From the NCBI RefSeq assembly GCF_030691135.1, contig NZ_JAUYFA010000092.1:1-64000 (forward strand): a DNA stretch of 64,000 nt, given 5' to 3'. Under the pieces are notes generated by a model. That model ran no database searches. It worked only from the letters and a program-made list of their open reading frames with translations, and had not been told where the DNA came from. Made by a program: the position numbers and the translations under genes. Positions 17,516-26,944 of this stretch are shown here, piece by piece; position 1 is the first letter of the stretch, and each line of letters starts with the position of its first letter. The DNA comes from Phreatobacter sp. (GTDB taxonomy: Bacteria; Pseudomonadota; Alphaproteobacteria; Rhizobiales; Phreatobacteraceae).

Positions 17516-18370
17516 TCAGTTCAGGAAGGAGAGGATCGCGTCGGCGAAGATGTCGTTCTTGTCGCCCGCCACCATGTGGCCGGCGCCACTGACATCGACG
17601 AAGCGGGCATGCGGAACGAGGGTGAGGAAGGCGTCGGCGCTCTCCTGCGAGACGATATCGGAGGCGTTGCCGCGCACCAGAAGCGTTGGCACCGACAGCC
17701 GTCGCGCCGCATCCTCGAGCGAGGCGACAATCGTCGTACGGTCGGTGTTGACGGTGCGCCCGCCTTCGAGAAAGGCCGGATCCCAGTGCCAGTACCAGCG
17801 CCCGTCCTCGCGCAGCCGCAGGTTCTTCTTCAGGCCGTCCGTGGAAGGAGGCCGGCTCCGGTTCGGCAGATAGGCCGCCACCGATTCGGCTGCCTCCTCG
17901 ATGGTGGCGAAGCCCTCCTTCGCCCGCGCCCGCATGAAACTCTGCACATGCTGAACGCCGGTCTCTTCCATGCGTGGGACGATGTCGACCAGCACAAGGG
18001 CGGAGAAACAGGGCGCGACACCGAGCGCATGAAGCGCGGCGATCCCACCGAGCGAGGCGCCGATCACCGCCGGCGCCGCTCCGAACCGCTCGGCGATGGC
18101 ATGTCCGAGGACGACGGCGTCACCACTGTAATCGGCAAAGGCATAGGCGCCATTGGCCGCCCATTCGCTGTCGCCATGGCCGCGCTGGTCGATGGCGATC
18201 GCCGTGAAGCCGCGTTCGGCGAGCCTGCGGGCGGTGGCGCGCCAGGCATGCCGCGTCTGCCCGCCGCCGTGCAGCAGCAGTGCCACCTTCTCGCCATGGC
18301 CGTAGACATCGGCCTCGAGCCGGTTGCCGTCATGGCCGGTGAAGCGCGCGTGGCGGGGGTGCTGGGACAT
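17516..18370 (-). CDS. Alpha/beta hydrolase
   Basis: A 284-residue soluble alpha/beta hydrolase. The oxyanion HGGGQTRHAW lies near residue 35, DQRGHGDSEW near 62, the nucleophile elbow GASLGGIAALHAL near 100, an acidic residue region LLVRGNASDIVSQE, and the final histidine in DVSGAGHMVAGDKND. The triad is thus complete in order. There is no signal peptide. It lies 29 bases downstream of a second hydrolase gene on the same strand. The substrate (ester, epoxide or haloalkane) cannot be told. Confidence 0.87.
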   Translation of the reverse strand: MSQHPRHARFTGHDGNRLEADVYGHGEKVALLLHGGGQTRHAWRATARRLAERGFTAIAIDQRGHGDSEWAANGAYAFADYSGDAVVLGHAIAERFGAAPAVIGASLGGIAALHALGVAPCFSALVLVDIVPRMEETGVQHVQSFMRARAKEGFATIEEAAESVAAYLPNRSRPPSTDGLKKNLRLREDGRWYWHWDPAFLEGGRTVNTDRTTIVASLEDAARRLSVPTLLVRGNASDIVSQESADAFLTLVPHARFVDVSGAGHMVAGDKNDIFADAILSFLN

Positions 18371-18399
18371 GGCGGCGCGGTCCGATGAGAGGCCGATCG

Positions 18400-19182
18400 T
18401 CAGGCGGCGATCCGGGCGAGGAAGGCGAGCGCGCCGGCCTTGAAGACCTTGTCGCCCACCGCCGGCATATGATCGCGATCGGGGATCGAAAGCACCTCCC
18501 CCTTGGGGATGATCGCTGCCAGCGGCTCCGGCACGCCGGCGATCTCGTCCTTCGTCCCCACCGCGATCAGCACCGGGCAGGCGATCGCGGCGGCCTCCTC
18601 GCGGCTCATCAGGTTGCGCGAGCCGCGGATACAGGCGGCCAGCGCCCGCCGGTCCGACTGGGTCTGCATGGCGAAGGCGCGGAACATGCGGCCCTGCGGG
18701 TCGGTGACCTCCTCGAGGGTCTCCGCCTCCAGCGCCTCGGCGATGGACTCCGGCAGCCCGACGCCGTCGACCAGCTTGATGCCGAGGCCGCCCATGATCG
18801 CCGCCCTGACCCGGCCGGGATGGCGATGGGCGAGGAAGGCCGTGATGCGCGACCCCATGGAATAGCCGAGCACCACCGTGCTCTCGATGCCGAGATGGTC
18901 GAGCAGCGCCCGCGCATCCTCGGCCATCAGAGTCGTGTGGTAGGCGGCGGGGTCGTAGAGCTTTTCCGAATCGCCGTGGCCGCGATTGTCGAGCGCGATG
19001 ACGCGCCGTCCGGCCCTGGTCAGCGTGTCCACCCAGCCCGGATAGGTCCAGTTGATATGGGCATTGGAGGCGAAGCCGTGGATGCAGAGGACCGGATCGC
19101 CCTCCCCCGTGTCGAAATAGGCGATCTCGACGCCGTCGGAGGAAAAGCGGTGCTTGGGCAGGCGGGAGGAGGACGCGATCAT
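18400..19182 (-). CDS. Alpha/beta hydrolase
   Basis: A 260-residue alpha/beta hydrolase distinct from its neighbour. Motifs: CIHGFASNAHINWTYPGWV (oxyanion), DNRGHGDSEKL, nucleophile GYSMGSRITAFLAHR near residue 98, aspartate in VGTKDEIAGVPE, and final histidine in IPDRDHMPAVGDKVF. The region between resembles 3-oxoadipate enol-lactonase or carboxylesterase subfamilies. First gene of a two-hydrolase transcript, with the GH3 gene divergent upstream. Confidence 0.87.
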   Translation of the reverse strand: MIASSSRLPKHRFSSDGVEIAYFDTGEGDPVLCIHGFASNAHINWTYPGWVDTLTRAGRRVIALDNRGHGDSEKLYDPAAYHTTLMAEDARALLDHLGIESTVVLGYSMGSRITAFLAHRHPGRVRAAIMGGLGIKLVDGVGLPESIAEALEAETLEEVTDPQGRMFRAFAMQTQSDRRALAACIRGSRNLMSREEAAAIACPVLIAVGTKDEIAGVPEPLAAIIPKGEVLSIPDRDHMPAVGDKVFKAGALAFLARIAA

Positions 19183-19364
19183 GGCGGAGCTATAGCCGGA
19201 CGGGACGACCTGCGGAACCCGCCCGCCGGCGGGACAGGCGTGACGCCCGGCCGCGGCCGCGGGCCCGTTGCGGAAGGCGTGAGAACACGGCTAGGAAGCT
19301 GATGCCTTCGTTGCCGGTCGCAAACACGCCCGGCCGCATGCCCTGAGGAGCCGCGCGCCCCCCG

Positions 19365-21578
19365 ATGAATGCCCTGACCCGCCGACTGCTCCCGCTTCTC
19401 CTCGCCATAGCTCCCCTGCCGGCCCTCGCCCAGCAGCCCCCCGGCCCTCCGGCCCTCGCCTGGAAGACCGGCGCCGAGGCGCGCGCGATCGAGCGGCGCA
19501 TCGACGCCCTGCTCGCACGCATGACGACGGCCGAGAAGATCGGCCAGCTCAACCTGCGCGGCCGCGGCGACGAGTTCCGGCCCGAATGGGTCGCCCAGGG
19601 CCGGACCGGCGCCGTGATGAACTTCACCTCGCCCGCCGAGATCGCCGCCGTCCGGGCCCAGGTCGCCCAGTCGCGGCTGAAGATACCGCTGATCCTCGGC
19701 CTCGACGCGATCAACGGCTTCGCCACCTATTTCCCCCAGCCGATCGGCCAGGCCGCCACCTTCAACCCGCGCCTGGTCGAACTCGCCTCCTACTGGTCCG
19801 CCCGCGAGGCCCGCGCCACCGGCATCAACTGGACCTTCGCGCCGATGATCGACATGACGCGCGATGCCCGCTGGGGTCGCAACATGGAGGGCGCCGGCGA
19901 AGACGTGCACCTGGCCTCCGTCATCGCCGCGGCCCGCGTCGTGGGCTACCACCGCGGCGGCCTCGCCACCTCCGCCAAGCACTTCGTCGGTTATGGCGCA
20001 GCCGAGGGCGGACGCGACTACAACAGCGTCTGGATCCCCGTCTCGCAGCTCTGGGACTACCAGATCCCGCCGTTCCGGGCGGCGATCTCGGCCGGCGCCT
20101 TCACCGTCATGACGTCGCTGAGCGCCATGAACGGCATCGCCGCGACCGGCGACCGCAGCCTCGTCACCGACGTCCTGAAGGGCCGTCTCGGCTTCCGCGG
20201 CTTCGTCGTCTCCGATTTCGATTCCGTGCGCGAGCTGATCAATCACGGTATGGCCTCCGACCGGGCCGAGGCGGCACGCAAGGCCTTCCTCGCCGGCGTC
20301 GACATGGACATGATGTCGGGCGCCTATGACGCCCATCTCGCCGACGAGATCCGTGCCGGCCGGGTGCCGGCCGCCGCCCTGGACGAGGCGGTCCGCCGCG
20401 TGCTGCGCGTCAAGTTCCATATGGGTCTGTTCGAGGAACCGCCGTTCGACCCGACAACCGCTGCCCGTGACATGGCGACGCCCGCAGCCCGCGCCGATTC
20501 GCTCGCCGTGGCACGGGAATCCATCGTCATGCTGCGCAACCACGAGGCCGCGCTGCCGCTGCGCTCCTCGGTGCGCTCCATCGCCGTCGTCGGCGGCGCC
20601 GCGACCCATCAGGAGGACTGGCAGTATTCCGACAATGCCGGCCTGCCGCGCGTCCGTCCGCCGAAGCTGCCGGACGAACTCACCCGCCTGCTCGGCCCGG
20701 ACGTCGCGATCAGCTTCGCGCCCGGCCTTGCGACCCACTGCAACCTGGCGGCCGGCGACACGGCAGGCGCGGTGCGCACGGCGGAGGCCGCCGATGTCGT
20801 CGTCGTCATGCTTGGCGAGGACTGCGAGCAGATCGGCGAGGGCACCTCGCGCGCCCATCTCGACCTGCCGCCGGTGCAGCAGGCCCTGCTCGACGCGCTG
20901 ATCGCCACCGGCAAGCCGGTCGTCGTCATCCTGCACACCACGCGGCCCTTCGTGCTGACCCGCTTCGAAGGCCGCGTCGCGGCCATTCTGCAGGCGTTCC
21001 ACCTGGGCACCGAGGGCCGCACCGCCCTCGCCGAGGTGATCACCGGCCACGTCAACCCCTCGGGCAAGCTGCCGATGACCTTCCCGCGCGCCACCGGACA
21101 GGTGCCGATCTATTACGACAGCCTGCCGACCGGCCGCCCGCGCCTGACCAATGCCCGCTACGAGACCGGCTACACCGACGAGAAGCTGGAGCCGCTCTAC
21201 CCCTTCGGCTTCGGCCTCTCCTTCTCGCGCTTCACCTTCGAGGCGCTGACCTTGGACGCCCCGCGCGTGGCGCGCGACGGCACGGTCGCGGGTTCCGTCC
21301 GCGTCAGCAACATTGCCGGCCCGGCCGGCCGCGAGGTCGTGCAGGTCTATGTCCGGCAGAAGGTCGCCTCGCGATCGCGGCCGGTCCGCCAGCTCCGGTT
21401 CTTCGAGAAGGTCGAGGTCGCGGCCGGCGGTCAGGCGACCGTCCGCTTCGCCATTCCCGTGCGCAGCCTGGGCTTCCACGACGACCAGGCGCGCTACCGC
21501 GTCGAGCCGGGCGAGTACGAGATCTATGTCGGCAATGATTCCAACGCGACTCTGAGCGCCACGGTCACGGTGCGCTGA
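19365..21578 (+). CDS. Exported glycoside hydrolase family 3 beta-glucosidase
   Basis: A 737-residue BglX-like enzyme that releases terminal beta-linked glucose or xylose, probably in the periplasm; the signal peptide is LLPLLLAIAPLPALAQ. The GH3 N-terminal domain shows KIGQLNLRG, INWTFAPMIDMTRDARWGRN, KHFVGYGAAEGGRDY and the nucleophile aspartate in GFVVSDFDSVREL near residue 285. The C-terminal GH3 domain shows SIVMLRNHEAALPL and GEGTSRAHLDLPPVQ, the likely acid/base region. A fibronectin-III-like domain (ALTLDAPRVARDGTVAGSV to the end) closes it. Length matches BglX. Confidence 0.93.
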   Translation: MNALTRRLLPLLLAIAPLPALAQQPPGPPALAWKTGAEARAIERRIDALLARMTTAEKIGQLNLRGRGDEFRPEWVAQGRTGAVMNFTSPAEIAAVRAQVAQSRLKIPLILGLDAINGFATYFPQPIGQAATFNPRLVELASYWSAREARATGINWTFAPMIDMTRDARWGRNMEGAGEDVHLASVIAAARVVGYHRGGLATSAKHFVGYGAAEGGRDYNSVWIPVSQLWDYQIPPFRAAISAGAFTVMTSLSAMNGIAATGDRSLVTDVLKGRLGFRGFVVSDFDSVRELINHGMASDRAEAARKAFLAGVDMDMMSGAYDAHLADEIRAGRVPAAALDEAVRRVLRVKFHMGLFEEPPFDPTTAARDMATPAARADSLAVARESIVMLRNHEAALPLRSSVRSIAVVGGAATHQEDWQYSDNAGLPRVRPPKLPDELTRLLGPDVAISFAPGLATHCNLAAGDTAGAVRTAEAADVVVVMLGEDCEQIGEGTSRAHLDLPPVQQALLDALIATGKPVVVILHTTRPFVLTRFEGRVAAILQAFHLGTEGRTALAEVITGHVNPSGKLPMTFPRATGQVPIYYDSLPTGRPRLTNARYETGYTDEKLEPLYPFGFGLSFSRFTFEALTLDAPRVARDGTVAGSVRVSNIAGPAGREVVQVYVRQKVASRSRPVRQLRFFEKVEVAAGGQATVRFAIPVRSLGFHDDQARYRVEPGEYEIYVGNDSNATLSATVTVR

Positions 21579-21582
21579 GCGT

Positions 21583-22338
21583 TCACTTCACCACGTTGGA
21601 GCCGGCATAGGGTGGCGGCGGAATGTCCATATGCGCCTTGCGCAGCGCCGCCGACCAGCGCTCGCGCAGGTCGTGGAAATAGGGCTCGCCGGGTTCGATC
21701 CGGTAATGGGTCTGCAGGACGGCGTCGCCCCGCGGCATCACCGCGATGTCGATGGGCATGCCGACCCCGAGATTGGAGCGCATGGTCGAATCCATCGAGA
21801 CGAGGCCGATCTTGAGCGCATCGTTCAGATTGGTGTCGAACTTGATGGCGCGGTCGAGGATCGGCTTGCCGTATTTGTGCTCGCCGATCTGCAGATAGGG
21901 CGTATCGACCGTGCACTCGATATAGTTGCCGGCGGCATAGACCATGAACAGGCGCAGCGATCGGCCCTTGATCTGCCCGCCGAAGAGGAACGAGGCCTCG
22001 AACTTGATGCCGTCCTCCTCGAGGCCGGGCCCGTCGATGCGCCGCACCTCACGGATGGCGCGGCCGACACGCTGGGCCGCCTGGAACATGGACGGCGCGT
22101 TGAGGATGGTTTCAAGCTCGCCCGTCTCCTCGTTGGGCAGGCCTTCGTGAAGGAAGCCGAGAACCGACTGGGTGATTGACAGATTGCCGGCGGAGGCAAG
22201 CGCCATCACCCGCTCGCCGGGCTTCTGGAACACGTGCAGCTTGCGGAACGTCGAGATGTTGTCGAGACCCGCATTGGTGCGGGTGTCGGCGATCATCACC
22301 AGCCCGTCGCGCACGAGGATGCCGCAACAATAGGTCAT
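21583..22338 (-). CDS. Proteasome-type protease Anbu
   Basis: Anbu is an HslV/proteasome-like peptidase that assembles into open helical or ring structures. The start MTYCCGILVRDG leaves threonine as the N-terminal nucleophile after Met removal; MIADTRTNAGLDNISTFRKL supplies the aspartate and lysine expected of an Ntn hydrolase, and SMDSTMRSNLGVGMPIDI fits the family. The ATG at 22338 is decided by this nucleophile. It is downstream of trhO-slyX on the minus strand, while its usual partners (ATP-grasp, alpha-E, transglutaminase) begin at 23625 on the plus strand. No signal peptide. Confidence 0.92.
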   Translation of the reverse strand: MTYCCGILVRDGLVMIADTRTNAGLDNISTFRKLHVFQKPGERVMALASAGNLSITQSVLGFLHEGLPNEETGELETILNAPSMFQAAQRVGRAIREVRRIDGPGLEEDGIKFEASFLFGGQIKGRSLRLFMVYAAGNYIECTVDTPYLQIGEHKYGKPILDRAIKFDTNLNDALKIGLVSMDSTMRSNLGVGMPIDIAVMPRGDAVLQTHYRIEPGEPYFHDLRERWSAALRKAHMDIPPPPYAGSNVVK

Positions 22339-22446
22339 CAGCGATTCTCCAGGGACCTGACGGGTGTAGCGGCGGCCACTGTCATGAGCAACGCAGCAGG
22401 CGTTCCGGTCCGTTTCGTCCACAGGGCGGAGCCGGGCGCGGCGAGA

Positions 22447-22662
22447 TCAATAGTGCGGCGGCGGCGGTTCCGGCCCCTGCGGACCGCCGTTCTGGGCCTC
22501 GCGCAACTGGTCCTCGAGGCGCGCGACGAGCCGTTGCAGCCGGTTCAACTCGGTCCACTGCGCGTTGATCGTGGTGTTGAGGTCCTCGATCGTCTGATCC
22601 TGATAGGCCGCCCTGATCTCCAGGGCTTCGAGACGGGCGGCGAGGTCGGCGATCCCGGTCAC
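22447..22662 (-). CDS. slyX: SlyX family protein
   Basis: A 71-residue coiled-coil protein: LAARLEALEIRAAYQDQTIEDLN, then NRLQRLVARLEDQLRE and the hallmark tail ending EPPPPHY. The start is a GTG at 22662 that overlaps the trhO stop codon as GTGA, so translation is coupled to trhO. SlyX has no settled function; it was named from an E. coli lysis-gene neighbour. Length and both ends match the family. Confidence 0.92.
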   Translation of the reverse strand: MTGIADLAARLEALEIRAAYQDQTIEDLNTTINAQWTELNRLQRLVARLEDQLREAQNGGPQGPEPPPPHY

Positions 22663-23417
22663 GGCAGCCCAATCCCTTCTGCCGTCTCCGGCATCTCGGC
22701 GAGGCCATGGCCGAGTGCGACACGGCCGTCGAAGACGAAACAGCCGCCGCGCCACAGGCTCTCGCGCTCCGGCACCTGTTCGAGATAGGCGAGGATGCCG
22801 CCCTTGAGATGATGCACCTCGGGAAAGCCCTGCTCGACGAGATAGGCGCTCGCCTTCTCGCAGCGGATGCCGCCGGTGCAGAACATGGCGATGCGCCGGT
22901 CCCGCGCCGGGTCGAGGGCGCGGGTGGCATAGTCGCGAAACTCGCCGAAGCTGACGGTTCCGGGATCGCGGGCGCCCTCGAACGTCCCGATGGCCACCTC
23001 GAAGGCGTTGCGCGTGTCGATGACGACGGTGCCGGGATCGGCGATCAGGGCGTTCCAGTCAGCGGGCGCGACATAGGTGCCCACCCGGCGGGACGGATCG
23101 GTCACGCCGCCGTCGAAAGCGACGATCTCGCGCTTGGCCTTCACCTTGAGCCGGCCGAATGGCATGACCGCGGCGGTCGAGAGCTTCAGCTCCATGCCGG
23201 CGAGCCGGTCGCCGAAGACCCATCCGCCGGTCAAGCGGGCGATGAGGCGGTCGATCGCCGCCGCCTCCCCCGCCACCGTGCCGTTGATGCCCTCGGGGGC
23301 CAGCAGGAGCGTGCCCCTGATGCCGAGCGCGGCGCACAGCTCCATGACCGGCGCGACGAGGGCGGCGCAGTCCGGCAGGCTGGCGAAGCGGTAGAGGGCG
23401 GCGACCGTGACAGTCAT
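22659..23417 (-). CDS. trhO: tRNA uridine-34 hydroxylase (rhodanese family)
   Basis: TrhO installs the oxygen-dependent 5-hydroxyl group on uridine 34 of certain tRNAs. The 252 residues comprise an N-terminal acylphosphatase-like domain (LYRFASLPDC, GTLLLAPEGINGTVAGE) and a rhodanese domain with VVIDTRNAFEVAIGTFEGA and the catalytic cysteine in MFCTGGIRCEKASAYL near residue 180. HLKGGILAYLEQVP follows as in the UPF0176 group. ATG 23417 is chosen. It is divergent from the ATP-grasp gene with a 207-base gap. Confidence 0.93.
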   Translation of the reverse strand: MTVTVAALYRFASLPDCAALVAPVMELCAALGIRGTLLLAPEGINGTVAGEAAAIDRLIARLTGGWVFGDRLAGMELKLSTAAVMPFGRLKVKAKREIVAFDGGVTDPSRRVGTYVAPADWNALIADPGTVVIDTRNAFEVAIGTFEGARDPGTVSFGEFRDYATRALDPARDRRIAMFCTGGIRCEKASAYLVEQGFPEVHHLKGGILAYLEQVPERESLWRGGCFVFDGRVALGHGLAEMPETAEGIGLP

Positions 23418-23624
23418 GGGTCTCCCCGTGGCGTGGGGCTGCAATAACCGGACGGCGGGGAACCGGCAACGTCAGAGGACCGTTTTACCGGACGGGATAT
23501 TTCGCGGCTGCGAAAGCCCCCTTCCCTAACGACCTGATTTGCCGCTAGCTTGTTGTCGAAGCGTCAGGATTGCTCCGTCAGAGAGCGACCACGTTTTGTC
23601 TTCCAGAGGGGAATTGAGCCGTCA

Positions 23625-25052
23625 ATGGCAGGCGATGCACCGGTCTTCGATGAAATGAATCTCGCGGACGGTGCTGTCCGCCCCGCCTACGAAACCCTGG
23701 CTCGGTGGTTGAAAACCATTCCGACGGACCTGCTGGCCACGCGCTCGCGCGAGGCGGAGGCGCTGTTTCGCCGCATCGGCATCACCTTCGCGGTCTATGG
23801 CGACTCCGCCTCGACGGAGCGCCTGATTCCCTTCGACGTCATCCCGCGCGTCCTCACCAACGACGAATGGGTGCGCCTGTCGAAAGGCCTGACGCAGCGC
23901 GTGCGCGCCATCAACGCCTTCCTCGGCGACGTCTATTCGAAGCGCGAGATCCTGCGGGCCGGCCTCGTTCCCGAGGATCTCGTCTACCAGAACCCCGCCT
24001 TCCGGCCGGAGATGAACCAACAGGCGGTGCCGCACGGCATCTATGTGATGATCGCCGGCATCGATATCGTCCGCGTCGATTCCGAGACCTTCTACGTGCT
24101 CGAGGACAATGCCCGCACGCCCTCCGGTGTCTCCTACATGCTGGAGAACCGCGAGGTGATGATCCGCCTCTTCCCCGAGTTGTTCTCCCAGCACCGGGTG
24201 GCACCGGTGGAGAACTACACCGATGACCTGCTCGCCACGATGAAGTCGGTGGCACCGCGCTCGGCCTCCTCCGACCCGACCTGTGTGCTGCTGACGCCCG
24301 GCCTGTTCAATGCGGCCTATTACGAACACACCTTCCTCGCCGACAAGCTCGGCGTCGAACTGGTCGAGGGCCGCGACCTCTTCGTGAAGGCCGACGTCGT
24401 CTACATGCGCACGACCGGGGGTCCGAAGCGCGTCGACGTCATCTACCGCCGGCTCGATGATGATTTCCTCGACCCGCTCGTCTTCCGGCCGGATTCGGCG
24501 CTCGGCGTGCCCGGCCTCATGTCGGCCTACCATGCCGGCAACGTCACGCTAGCCAATGCTGTCGGCACCGGCGTCGCCGACGACAAGGCCGTCTACAGCT
24601 ACATGCCGGAGATCGTGAAATTCTATCTCGGCGAGGAGCCGATCCTGAAGAACGTGCCGACCTGGCGTTGCCGTGAGCCGGACGAGCTGAAATATGTCCT
24701 CGAACACCTACCCGAACTGGTCGTCAAGGAGGTCCACGGCTCCGGCGGCTACGGCATGCTGATCGGGCCCAAGGCCGCGGCGGCCGAGATCGAGCTCTTC
24801 CGTCACAAGCTGGCGCAGGACCCGTCCAACTTCATCGCCCAGCCGACGCTCGCCCTCTCCACCTGCCCGACCCTGGTCGAGGAGGGGGTCGCCCCCCGCC
24901 ATGTCGACCTCCGGCCCTTCGTCCTGACGGGGCGCGACAAGGTCCGCATCGTCCCCGGCGGCCTCACCCGCGTCGCCCTCAAGGACGGTTCGCTGGTGGT
25001 CAATTCCAGTCAGGGCGGCGGCACCAAGGACACCTGGGTCCTGGATTCGTGA
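23625..25052 (+). CDS. Circularly permuted ATP-grasp protein (type 2), Anbu-cluster amidoligase
   Basis: A 475-residue circularly permuted ATP-grasp protein, predicted to ligate an amino group to a carboxylate using ATP. Visible blocks are RIGITFAVYGDSASTERLIPFD, GIDIVRVDSETFYVLEDNARTPSGVSYMLENR, and in the C-terminal part LPELVVKEVHGSGGYGMLIGP and HVDLRPFVLTGRDKVRIVPGGLTRVAL. GAGGGGA precedes the ATG at 23625. It heads a three-gene operon with alpha-E and transglutaminase genes, 14 bases before the next. The product made is not known for this family. Confidence 0.92.
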   Translation: MAGDAPVFDEMNLADGAVRPAYETLARWLKTIPTDLLATRSREAEALFRRIGITFAVYGDSASTERLIPFDVIPRVLTNDEWVRLSKGLTQRVRAINAFLGDVYSKREILRAGLVPEDLVYQNPAFRPEMNQQAVPHGIYVMIAGIDIVRVDSETFYVLEDNARTPSGVSYMLENREVMIRLFPELFSQHRVAPVENYTDDLLATMKSVAPRSASSDPTCVLLTPGLFNAAYYEHTFLADKLGVELVEGRDLFVKADVVYMRTTGGPKRVDVIYRRLDDDFLDPLVFRPDSALGVPGLMSAYHAGNVTLANAVGTGVADDKAVYSYMPEIVKFYLGEEPILKNVPTWRCREPDELKYVLEHLPELVVKEVHGSGGYGMLIGPKAAAAEIELFRHKLAQDPSNFIAQPTLALSTCPTLVEEGVAPRHVDLRPFVLTGRDKVRIVPGGLTRVALKDGSLVVNSSQGGGTKDTWVLDS

Positions 25053-25066
25053 GATAGGCGGAACCC

Positions 25067-26011
25067 ATGCTCTCCCGTACCGCCGACAATCTCTTCTGGC
25101 TCGCCCGCTATGTCGAACGGGCCGAATATCTCGCCCGTATCATCGAGGCCTCGACCCGTCTCGCCAACCTGCCCTCCGCCTATGCCGGCACGTCCAACGA
25201 ATGGGAATCGGCGGTCGCCACCGCAGGCTGCGCCCATCTGTTCTACCAGGCGCATGACAAGGCGACCCGCGAGACGGTGATCGACTTCCTCGCGTTCTCG
25301 CCCGACAATCCCTCCTCCATCCGCTCCTGTTTCGAGGTCGCCCGCACCAATGCGCGCTCGGTGCGCACCGCGCTGACGGTCGAGATGTGGGACGCCATCA
25401 ACGCCGCCTGGCTGGAACTGTCGAAATACCGGGCGAGCGGCCTCAACCAAGACGAGCACCTCGCCAATTTCCTCTCCTTCGTGAAGGAGACGGGCCTGAG
25501 GTTCGACGGCTCGGCCTATCGCACCATGCTGCGCTCCGACGGCTACTGGTTCTCGCGCCTCGGCGTGATGATCGAGCGGGCCGACAACACCGCCCGCATC
25601 CTCGACGTGAAATATCACGTGCTGCTGCCTGGAGCCGAGCAGGTCGGCGGGTCGCTGGACTATTTCCAGTGGTCGGCAATCCTGCGCGCCGTCTCGGCGC
25701 TGACCGCCTATCACTGGGTCTACAAGGAGAGCCTGAAGCCCTGGCTGGTCGCCGACCTCCTGATCCTCAACGACCAGATGCCGCGTTCGCTGGCCGCCTG
25801 CTACGAGAGCATCGTGCGCAACCTCGACAGCCTGTCGCTCTCCTATGGCCGCCAGGGTCCGGCCCAGCGCGCCGCACGCGCCACCCGCACCAAGCTCGAA
25901 AGCGCCCGCATCGACGACATCTTCCAGTCGGGGCTGCACGAATTCGTCTCGGAGTTCATCACCGAGAACAACCGGCTGGGTGCCGCCATCACCCAGCAAT
26001 ACCTGACCTGA
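25067..26011 (+). CDS. Alpha-E domain protein (DUF403)
   Basis: A 314-residue all-helical protein of the alpha-E family: LSRTADNLFWLARYVERAEYLARIIE at the start, RSCFEVARTNARSVRTALTVEMWDAIN, then GYWFSRLGVMIERADNTARILDVKYHVL and NDQMPRSLAACYE. The repeated ER(A)(E/D)xxAR helices are the family hallmark. It always accompanies circularly permuted ATP-grasp and transglutaminase genes, as here, and probably acts with the ligase. Its biochemical activity has not been established. It starts with ATG 14 bases after the ATP-grasp stop. Confidence 0.93.
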   Translation: MLSRTADNLFWLARYVERAEYLARIIEASTRLANLPSAYAGTSNEWESAVATAGCAHLFYQAHDKATRETVIDFLAFSPDNPSSIRSCFEVARTNARSVRTALTVEMWDAINAAWLELSKYRASGLNQDEHLANFLSFVKETGLRFDGSAYRTMLRSDGYWFSRLGVMIERADNTARILDVKYHVLLPGAEQVGGSLDYFQWSAILRAVSALTAYHWVYKESLKPWLVADLLILNDQMPRSLAACYESIVRNLDSLSLSYGRQGPAQRAARATRTKLESARIDDIFQSGLHEFVSEFITENNRLGAAITQQYLT

Positions 26012-26024
26012 GCGGGCGGCCGCC

Positions 26025-26849
26025 ATGCGCATCCGCATCGCCCACGAGACGGTCTACAGCTACGCGGTTCCCGCCCATGCGGTGATCCAGACGCTGCGGC
26101 TGACCCCGCGCAACTACGAGGGCCAGCACGTCGCCACCTGGCGCATCGACGTCGACCAGGACTGCCGGCTCGACGCCCACGAGGACGCCTTCGGCAACAT
26201 CACCCACACCTTCTCCTGCACCGGGCCGGTGCAGACGCTGACGGTCAGGGTCGACGGCCTGGTCGAGACCTCAGACACCGCAGGCGTGGTGCGCGGCGCC
26301 ATCGAGCGTTTCCCGCCCGGCCTCTACCTGCGCGGCACCGACCTAACCACGGCCGACGGCGACATCCGCGCCTATGCCGAGGCGAGACACCATCCCGCCG
26401 ACCGGCTCTCCACCCTGCACGCCCTCCTCGACGACCTCGTCCGCGACATCACCTTCGACAAGGACCCGACCCATTCCGCCACCACGGCGGCCGAGGCCTT
26501 CGCCCTCAAGCGCGGCGTCTGCCAGGACTTCGCCCATATCTTCATCGCCGCCGCCCGCCATCTCGGAATCCCGGCGCGCTATGTCGGCGGCTATTTTCTC
26601 CACGACGACGGCACGGTCGACCAGGAGGCCGGCCACGCCTGGGCGGAAGCGCATGTCGAAGGCCTCGGCTGGGTCGGCTTCGATCCCGCCAACGGCCTCT
26701 GCCCGACCGAGCAGCACATCCGCATCGCCTGCGGCCTCGACTACCTCAACGCCGCGCCCATCCGCGGCTCGCGCCACGGCGGCGAGGGCGAGTTCCTCAC
26801 CGTGAAGGTGATGGTCGACCAGGCCTCGCGGCAAGTTCAGGTGCAGTAG
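26025..26849 (+). CDS. Transglutaminase-like cysteine protease/amidase of the Anbu cluster
   Basis: A 274-residue cytoplasmic transglutaminase-fold protein. An N-terminal beta domain (IRIAHETVYSYAVPAHAVIQTLRLTPR) is followed by the catalytic core: cysteine in KRGVCQDFAHIFIAAARHLG near residue 165, histidine in QEAGHAWAEAHVEGLGWVGF near 206, and aspartate in FDPANGLCPTEQHI. All three catalytic residues are present. It ends the ATP-grasp/alpha-E operon, 13 bases after the alpha-E stop, and would be expected to cut or remodel the amide product of that pathway. Confidence 0.92.
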   Translation: MRIRIAHETVYSYAVPAHAVIQTLRLTPRNYEGQHVATWRIDVDQDCRLDAHEDAFGNITHTFSCTGPVQTLTVRVDGLVETSDTAGVVRGAIERFPPGLYLRGTDLTTADGDIRAYAEARHHPADRLSTLHALLDDLVRDITFDKDPTHSATTAAEAFALKRGVCQDFAHIFIAAARHLGIPARYVGGYFLHDDGTVDQEAGHAWAEAHVEGLGWVGFDPANGLCPTEQHIRIACGLDYLNAAPIRGSRHGGEGEFLTVKVMVDQASRQVQVQ

Positions 26850-26944
26850 GGCTGGTGGAAGGCGCCGATCACCGTTGCCACAGCGGATGATGCCTGCACT
26901 CCGGCGATGCGGGCCTCAGAGACAACCCGGCTCACCCGAACATC

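Noticed and set aside
19179-21479. Long minus-strand open frame opposite the GH3 gene
   Set aside because: The plus strand carries a full GH3 enzyme with signal peptide; the antisense product is low-complexity G/A/R/D.
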